Origin: Rutpela maculata
Lineage: Eukaryota > Arthropoda > Insecta > Coleoptera > Cerambycidae
DNA: 64,000 bases
Reading direction: 5' to 3'
Assembly (NCBI GenBank): GCA_936432065.2
Contig: OW386289.2
Span: 21,472,277 to 21,536,276 of the forward strand
The notes beneath the pieces were generated by a model. The model searched no databases, was not told the DNA's origin, and saw nothing but the letters and a program-made list of their open reading frames with translations. The position numbers and the translations under genes were made by a program. Of the stretch, positions 57,919 to 64,000 are shown piece by piece (position 1 is the stretch's first letter; each line of letters begins with the position of its first letter).

Positions 57919-60613
57919 ACTTAGGCTCTCTTCTTGGAACGCCAATGGTGTAGGTAACAAAATTCCTTTTTTGATCAATTATTTAATGAGGCATAAAATA
58001 GACATTATGCTGCTGAACGAAACAAAACTCGAAAGACGCGACAAGCTACGCGTCCGAGGGTATACGACAATCCGCAAAGATAGGGCCGACATCAATAGGG
58101 GAGGCGGCGTGGCCGTACTCATAAAGTCAGACATTGCGCACACGCACCGTACTCTACGGAATACTTCCGTGGAGAACGTGTGTGTGACGCTGGAAGGCGG
58201 CATGAGTATCGTCACCGCGTATAACCGGCCCTTGAACGGGTTCACGGCGGGTTGTCTTGAGAATTTGCTGAACTCAAGCCCGCGCTGCTTGCTCATAGGC
58301 GACCTTAACGCGCGACATCACGCATGGAACTGCAATCGCAATAATGCAAACGGCAACACCCTGTACGATTACGTGAGTAATCATAACGTCGTGTTGCAGT
58401 ATCCGGACGATCCCACACATTTTCCGTATAACGGTACAACACCTTCCACCCTCGACATAGTGGTCAATAAGGGTGTGAGGAACTCCACGCCACCCGTGAC
58501 GCTGGAGGAACTCGCATCCGACCACAATCCAATTCTCTTAGAATTGGATAACATGTCGAGGGAAGACATGACACGCAAGATCACATCTTATAGAGACGCC
58601 AATTGGCGTCTCTATAAGACACACATAAACACTCACCTAACACTTGCAAACAATATCACTACAGCCGCCGAACTGGAAAATGTAGTGGGCGAGTTCACAA
58701 GGATGCTGCAAGACGCCAAGCAGAGTGTTGCAACAACTATAACGATTAATCCGTACAAGGACCGACTCGACGCAGCGGTCATACAAGACATACGCGAGAA
58801 AAATCGACTGAGACGGCTTTGGCAGCGAAATCGCGATGTCGACGCTAAGGTCGAGATGGGTAGGCTGCAAAGGCAGATCAGGACCGCCATCAATACCGCA
58901 AAAAACCGGAAATGGCGGGATAGGCTGGAAGCGTTGAATCCTCAAGACAACTCGCTGTGGAAGCTGTCGAGGGCCATGAAAAATACGCGGGAGGCCATAC
59001 CCGCCTTAACAACACCAAACGGACAGACGTCGATGACAGACTCACGAAAAGCAAACGACTTAGCTGACCAATTCCAAAATATACATAACATACAAATACC
59101 AAACAATCCGGAACACGACCGCATCGAAAATGACGTAAACGAACTGATTGGCCATGACATCCAATTGACGAGACGCGAATTTCTAAAAGTCATGGCCAAG
59201 CCCTCGGAAGTTGCGAGCATTGTACGGACTCTACCAAACAACAAGGCCCCGGGTACAGACGGCATCGAGTATAGGCTACTCAAATATCTCCCGAGAAAAG
59301 GCATTGTACAATTGACATATATTGTCAACGCGATCCTGCGACTGCAACACTGGCCCAGCCAGTGGAAATGCGCCGTGGTCGTGCCAATTCTAAAGCCGAA
59401 CAAGAACGCGAAGCTCGTCGGCAGCTATCGACCGATCTCGTTGCTGTCGGCGATCTCCAAGTTGGTGGAGAAGGTCATCCTGATCAGACTAGACGCTGCT
59501 CAGGATGAACTTCACATCGACGACGAGTGCCAGTTCGGCTTTAGACGGGGCAGGAGCACCGTGCAGCAGGTCGTCAGGATCGTGAACGACGTCAAGGTGC
59601 AATGCAACCTCGGGAAGAGCACCGTCATGGTGCTCCTCGATATTGAGAAAGCCTTCGATACCGTATGGATCCCGGGGTTACTCTACAAACTAAATTCATT
59701 GGACTTCCCAACGCACATCACGAAACTTATTCACTCCTTCCTGTCTGGTAGATCGTTGGAGGTCAGGGTGAATAATAAACTATCAACTCGGCGGGACATT
59801 CGCGCGGGCGTCCCCCAAGGGTCGTGCCTGTCTCCAAAGTTGTTCAACTTGTACGTTTCCGACTTCCCGGAGTTCCCAAATTCGAACCTTGCCAAGTACG
59901 CCGACGACACAGCCATGTACGTGCATTCGCATAACGCGCAGGCGGCTAATATGCTGCTGAAAGCGCACATGGCCCGTGCCACGGCGTATTACAACAAGTG
60001 GAAAATTCGGATCAACGCCGAGAAGTCAGAGTCGATTCTGTTCACGCGCCGCTTCACAGAAAACCGGATTCTAACGCCACTTTCGATCGGGGGTAGAGAA
60101 ATTCCAATTAAGCGGTGCGTGAAGTATTTGGGGGTGAACCTGGACAAAAGACTGACGTTTAATACACACATTAACGAGACGATACGCAAAGTCTACTCCA
60201 TGTCCAGGAGTCTGTATCCGCTCCTGGCACGGGGCAGCGGACTCAACAGGACTAATAAAAAGTTGTTGTACACGATGGTAATCAGGCCGGCCATCACATA
60301 CGCGGCGCCGGTGTGGTGCAGCATCCCGGTCACGACAATGCGGAAGTTAAAAGTATTAGAACACAAATTTATGCGCCTCATTTCAGACTCTGATAGGTAC
60401 ACCTCCCTCAGAAATCTCTATGCACGTTGCCACGACATAACCCCACTAGCGGACTACGTCCAAGAAACTTCGCAAAAATTCTACCAGTTTAAACTGGACG
60501 GTAGCCCGCTTACCCGCAACATTACCCGAATCAGACAGCATAATGCCATACTTTTCGATATAAGACACCCCCTACCGTACCAGGCGTTGCCTATCTTCCG
60601 GCAGCTTCCCTAG
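57908..60613 (+). CDS. LINE ORF2 protein (endonuclease and reverse transcriptase)
   Basis: A 901-residue enzyme for target-primed reverse transcription. The N-terminal APE-type endonuclease spans about 5-215: SSWNANG (N11), LLNETKL (E38), TAYNRP (Y105), GDLNARH (D132, N134), STLDIVV (D183) and ASDHNP (D205, H206). The RT core spans about 420-700: KAPGTDGI (446), YRPISLLS (about 506), FGFRRGRST (about 541), LLDIEKAFDTV (D578), AGVPQGSCLSP (about 633) and YADD (664-667). A Cys-poor C-terminal domain follows; there is no RNase H. The size matches Jockey-clade ORF2 (about 900). All inspected catalytic residues are present and the frame is open. GC content is well above the surroundings, as expected for a recently mobile coding element. 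Confidence 0.95.
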   Translation: MPSRLRLSSWNANGVGNKIPFLINYLMRHKIDIMLLNETKLERRDKLRVRGYTTIRKDRADINRGGGVAVLIKSDIAHTHRTLRNTSVENVCVTLEGGMSIVTAYNRPLNGFTAGCLENLLNSSPRCLLIGDLNARHHAWNCNRNNANGNTLYDYVSNHNVVLQYPDDPTHFPYNGTTPSTLDIVVNKGVRNSTPPVTLEELASDHNPILLELDNMSREDMTRKITSYRDANWRLYKTHINTHLTLANNITTAAELENVVGEFTRMLQDAKQSVATTITINPYKDRLDAAVIQDIREKNRLRRLWQRNRDVDAKVEMGRLQRQIRTAINTAKNRKWRDRLEALNPQDNSLWKLSRAMKNTREAIPALTTPNGQTSMTDSRKANDLADQFQNIHNIQIPNNPEHDRIENDVNELIGHDIQLTRREFLKVMAKPSEVASIVRTLPNNKAPGTDGIEYRLLKYLPRKGIVQLTYIVNAILRLQHWPSQWKCAVVVPILKPNKNAKLVGSYRPISLLSAISKLVEKVILIRLDAAQDELHIDDECQFGFRRGRSTVQQVVRIVNDVKVQCNLGKSTVMVLLDIEKAFDTVWIPGLLYKLNSLDFPTHITKLIHSFLSGRSLEVRVNNKLSTRRDIRAGVPQGSCLSPKLFNLYVSDFPEFPNSNLAKYADDTAMYVHSHNAQAANMLLKAHMARATAYYNKWKIRINAEKSESILFTRRFTENRILTPLSIGGREIPIKRCVKYLGVNLDKRLTFNTHINETIRKVYSMSRSLYPLLARGSGLNRTNKKLLYTMVIRPAITYAAPVWCSIPVTTMRKLKVLEHKFMRLISDSDRYTSLRNLYARCHDITPLADYVQETSQKFYQFKLDGSPLTRNITRIRQHNAILFDIRHPLPYQALPIFRQLP

Positions 60614-61190
60614 CCACACTTCCTTCTACGAAAACCTAATCCTACTCTATTATTTATCTTTTCTCAACTTTAACTTTCCAACCCCTTCTTTATGTTTGTA
60701 CAATTTTGTACTTTTAACCTTTTTGTTCCCTTTTTGTCTTTCTAAATTCCCTCTAGGCCGATAACATCCTGTAAATCCAAACTTTTTAAATTCAACCCTT
60801 TTAACTACCCTACCTTCCTTGACGGCGATCAGACCACAAGGACGTCATTTGCTCGAACGGGTTTTTTCGTTTAATTCTGTTTTCCCGTATCAGCAACCAA
60901 AAATTTGTAAGTGCAGTGCAAGTGTTAGTTTTAAGTTTTTTATTCATTAGTTTTAGGCTCGTGCGAGCACATTCCCTAATTTTAACCTAGTTTTAAGTCT
61001 GCCTAAGGCGGACAGGTGTCCTAGCTGCAACAAACATTATCGTTAAACCAAATCGGACCCGCCTCGTCCAACCACACATTTTCCACGACGCTACGCGCCG
61101 TGGTTGTCTGGTTGGCTCCGGGCCGGGATCCGATGAGGTGCATTCTTGTAACAAGAAATGTCAAATAAATTTGTTTTGTTGTTGTTGTTG
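60614..61190 (+). other. LINE 3' UTR and (TTG)n tail
   Basis: About 575 nt after ORF2. It contains AATAAA-like CAAATAAATTTG at about 61161-61172 and ends TTTTG followed by TTG repeats instead of poly-A. The next base begins the downstream flanking repeat. The reverse-strand frame at 61021-61248 crosses this junction and is not a gene. Confidence 0.85.
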
Positions 61191-61795
61191 CGTCAGTACT
61201 GTAATACGGACAACAGAAACGTGTAGGTTCGATCCCTACCCACCGCAATTGGCAAAGGTAAGTAAAAATGAATTTAATAACTTAATAAACATTATAATTT
61301 ACAGGCAACCCTTGTGAGAAGAAATTGGAGTGATGGTAAACAATATTAGATAGTTAATGTAAATAAAATATACGGATGGCTAACAAATAAATTCATAGGA
61401 CAAAACGTATATGCATTAATTACTTTATTTTTATCAAGTAGACTTACTAACTAGTATGTAGTTTTATATGTTCCCATTGCTAAAAACCTGTGGGGGGATT
61501 ACCAAATATAACCTGAAAAAATTAACGTCTAGCATAAGACGTCATTCGTCTGACACATTAGGAAGTCAATCACTGTGCATCCGATAACACACTGTGGATC
61601 AAATTATTTGTGTGTATGTAAATGGTATACTGTGGCTACATTGTGAGGCGGACGTTTAACCTTTGTGCATACGTGTTTGTCTACAATGTGTAAACGTAGC
61701 ACATTTACATCGTAGAATTGTGTAACCTTGTGTCTGCATCTAGATACATCGTCACAATGCGAACACTTCGTAATCGTTATTTGGTGTGCTGTATG
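61191..61795 (+). repeat. Downstream copy of the 605-bp LINE-flanking direct repeat
   Basis: This begins CGTCAGTACTG directly after the (TTG)n tail and ends CTGTATG, then diverges into unrelated sequence (GGATACTTCTGG). It lacks the 423-bp element of the upstream copy and so preserves the empty site. It includes the B-box half, but not the A box, of the tRNA-like sequence. Confidence 0.9.
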
Positions 61796-62689
61796 GGATA
61801 CTTCTGGCTCTTGTAGACATAGCGGTCGATATAGCGCCAACAGACAGACACCAGACCGACAGACAGACTGATGGAATTAAATGGCTTTAATTTTCGTAAT
61901 CTGCATAGTCTGAAACGCGAAGAAATCTCGGAGGGTAACTTTTTACGATTACAATACCCTACTTCCCTTCGGTTAGCGAGAGAAGTAAACGAAATTTAAT
62001 CCATATGACAATATTTCTAAATGGTTTAAAAGTGGATTTTAACATTTCGTAAACAAGTGGTACTCACCAGTGAACATATATCAGGTAGCTAAAATTTTAG
62101 CGGGAATTTCATAGAAAGTGTCGACCTACCATCTGGTCGGCCAGGCACTACAATGGGCTGTTATAGTTAGTAATTTTAAATATGTGACTAATACTTTCTC
62201 AGTTTGCTGTAATGTACAGTATTATAAATTTTTCACGTTCTGATTTTTTAGTTATTTAATTTCGTTTTTAAATATGTTAACATTTTAAATCATATATAGT
62301 GAAGTCAAATTAAGTAACAAAATAGGTGAATAAGGAATTCTCTGGCTGCAGCAATTTTATTATTTTAATTTGTCGTAGATATAATAAGTGCCACCGAGAA
62401 GTTTTTAATTCAGCGGTCCAGCGTAAAAAAATTTTTAACAATTTATTTTTCAACGCTGAAATTTTCTGCTCTTTTCCTTATTTTCTTCGGTCCTAATAAT
62501 TGTATCGCAAAAATAAAAATAGCGAGTGGCTATGAAAAAACTTTATGATAATTCGTTAATTTGTAAGAAAATAAAAACCACAAAAAATTGCCTTTTTTGA
62601 CAATTTAAGAAATATAACGTAATAATGCATCCATTTTAACGAAAGTTGGAGGAACTATGCACTTTATTGAACTAAACCTTCGTGCCAAA
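61796..62689. other. Non-coding region downstream of the LINE locus
   Basis: AT-rich with no gene. It begins with an ACAGACAGACA tract (about 61843-61869). By the target-duplication model this is the original downstream flank of the insertion site. Confidence 0.5.
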
Positions 62690-63990
62690 TTTTAGCATAA
62701 AATATTTATTCAAACGCCTAAAAATAAAAAAAGATTTCGAAATTTTAATCGCTTACTGTTTAAGTGCATCGATTCGTAGAACATTTTTATTTCAAAATGT
62801 AGGTTTTTTACATGAATTTTACAATGATAGTATCTTCATTTAGACCATTTTTTAAATCTGTTTATAATTTTCAAAATTATAGGTATAAACATATTCAGAT
62901 AACTGGATTTTTTATCAAACCAAGAACAGGCAACGAATTATGAAAATAGATGAAATATTTCTTAAAAAAATAATGATCTACTTACATTTGGGGCCGAGAT
63001 ACGTCAGTGTTTGCGTCTCAGTCGCTTATAAATAAGCAAATTGATATATGTTCTTAAAATTTGGACTGGTTATTCTTCAATAATATTAGTCTCACCTAGT
63101 TGAGAACAATCCAGAAGCACAATTGTTAAAAAAGATAGAGGCCCGATAGTCGGGCTTTTAGCAATTATGTTAGAGATCCGAAAATCGCCAAATAGCTCTA
63201 AAGGTTTATTATGGTTTTACAGATCATACTTCAGTCGTAAGATAGTTCAGTGTGTAAGACGACCAGCACTTTTTTTTTCCAGGATGCGACGTCTCTGGTT
63301 CAAATAACTAACTGCCATTTTTTTATTGTATCAGGTAAATTAAATTTACAAAACTGTGTACATAGACATAAGAATAACTGTTCAGGTTAGGTTTGTTTTC
63401 CCTTCCGTGACAAAAATGGATAAGAAAGTAAAAAAAAATGACTATGTGTCAAAACCGCTTTATTCTAATTGTAATTCTAAAAATTATAGTTTTGACTCAT
63501 TTTCAAACAGCGGAGACAAAAACATAAGTATCGAAAAACAATCAATCCAAATTTCTAGAAAAAATATCGACTTGTTTATTTATAAGCGACCTAAACACAG
63601 AAACTGACGTTTCTCGGCCCCAAATGCAAATAGATCACTAATTTTTTTAGAGAAATGTTAGATATTTCATCTATTTTCATAATTCATTTCCCGCTTTTGG
63701 TTTCATAAAAAAATCCAGAGTTATTTGAATTTGTTTACAACTGTAACTTTGAAAATAATAAATAAATTTCAAGAAAAAACGGATTAAGTGAGAATTCTTT
63801 TTTCTTAACACTACTAATGAAAATAACAGCAAATTTCAGTGTAAATTGTTAAAATATTACAATAAGCAGTGGACCCATTTAATCCAAAACTGCTCATAGC
63901 ACTTGTTATTATACAGAAAGCAAATTAAAACAATAAAATTCCTGCAGCCAAACAGCTTCATTCAAAATTTATTTTCAGTCCACTAATAGT
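62690..63990. mobile_element. Inverted-repeat element H, copy 2 (runs to the window edge)
   Basis: About 62860-63035 is the inverted homologue of 63575-63790 (shared GGGGCCGAGA / TCTCGGCCCC, and ATAAATAAGC complements). Both arms resemble 29990-30500. The interior has a Pol III-like segment at 63233-63310 (TAGTTCAGTGTGTAAGACG and CTGGTTCAAAT) and a 63-codon Lys/Ser/Asn-rich frame from ATG 63417 to the stop at 63605-63607, running into the right arm, without recognised domains. The right end is not seen. Confidence 0.6.
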
Positions 63991-64000
63991 GTGGGGTGCT

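Larger units (their letters stand above)
55436..61190 (+). mobile_element. Full-length Jockey-clade LINE (non-LTR retrotransposon)
   Basis: About 5.75 kb: 5' UTR (55436-56322), ORF1 (56323-57918), ORF2 (57908-60613), 3' UTR, AATAAA-type signal at about 61164 and a TTTGTTTTG(TTG)n tail ending at about 61190. Both ORFs are uninterrupted and carry the expected catalytic and zinc-binding residues, so it may be competent or only recently silenced. ORF2 has an endonuclease and an RT but no RNase H, as in Jockey. It is bounded by a 605-bp direct repeat whose ends coincide with the 5' junction and the tail. The exact 5' end is inferred from that repeat. Confidence 0.92.

Noticed and set aside
57459..60402. 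Many secondary frames on both strands within the LINE
   Set aside because: They are shadows of ORF1 and ORF2, which carry the conserved motifs.
54401..61795. LTR retrotransposon interpretation of the direct repeats
   Set aside because: The internal region encodes an APE endonuclease and a LINE-type RT with a (TTG)n tail; there is no TG...CA LTR boundary, PBS, protease or integrase.

Overview
This window looks like a repeat-dominated, AT-rich arthropod genome, most likely an insect. The reasons are a Jockey-clade LINE with arthropod-style ORF1 and ORF2, many short inverted-repeat DNA transposons, tRNA-derived SINEs, long (TA)n and (TG)n tracts, and no bacterial gene organisation. I could not settle the order or species. 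No complete host gene is convincing. The only long open frames are the two LINE ORFs. Other coding signals are relics: two THAP zinc-finger fragments (about 1.3-1.46 kb, and 17.5 kb with a splice donor) and one degraded ORF inside a transposon (34.75-35.04 kb).

Layout. 0-9 kb: TIR elements, including two inverted copies of an AGGCGTCTGA-ended element (5.3-7.0 and 7.9-9.0 kb) around a hAT-type element. 10.4-11.7 kb: a three-layer nest, in which a TAA-flanked MITE and a second hAT MITE both sit inside a hAT element whose 8-bp target duplication is still readable. 13.7-16 kb: a foldback element with internal 128-nt repeats, a dimeric tRNA-SINE, a palindrome carrying hammerhead-like motifs, and a 95-bp hAT MITE. 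17-25 kb: a THAP exon, a second copy of the nested hAT, and a run of TIR elements and palindromes. 26-36.5 kb: inverted-repeat elements, copy 1 of a 0.7-kb repeat family ('R'), a ~97-nt tandem repeat, a 1-kb palindrome, and a 2.3-kb TTA-flanked element with an ORF cargo. 36.8-51 kb: microsatellites and two copies of a large compound repeat (GAAGCC-rich segment plus AT-rich palindrome), with nested insertions. 51.6-53.1 kb: R copy 3 and the inverted copy of the ~97-nt repeat.

54.3-61.8 kb holds the main element: a full-length Jockey-clade LINE with uninterrupted ORF1 (531 aa) and ORF2 (901 aa), ending in an AATAAA-like signal and a (TTG)n tail. It is flanked by a 605-bp direct repeat, about 99.7% identical by eye, whose geometry is that of an exceptionally long target-site duplication starting inside a tRNA-like sequence. 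A 423-bp inverted-repeat element later entered only the upstream copy, so the downstream copy serves as its empty site.

Several insertions are documented by empty sites inside the same window (at 6.7, 41.1 and 54.9 kb), so their target duplications and relative ages can be read directly. All homologies were judged by eye; no searches were run.
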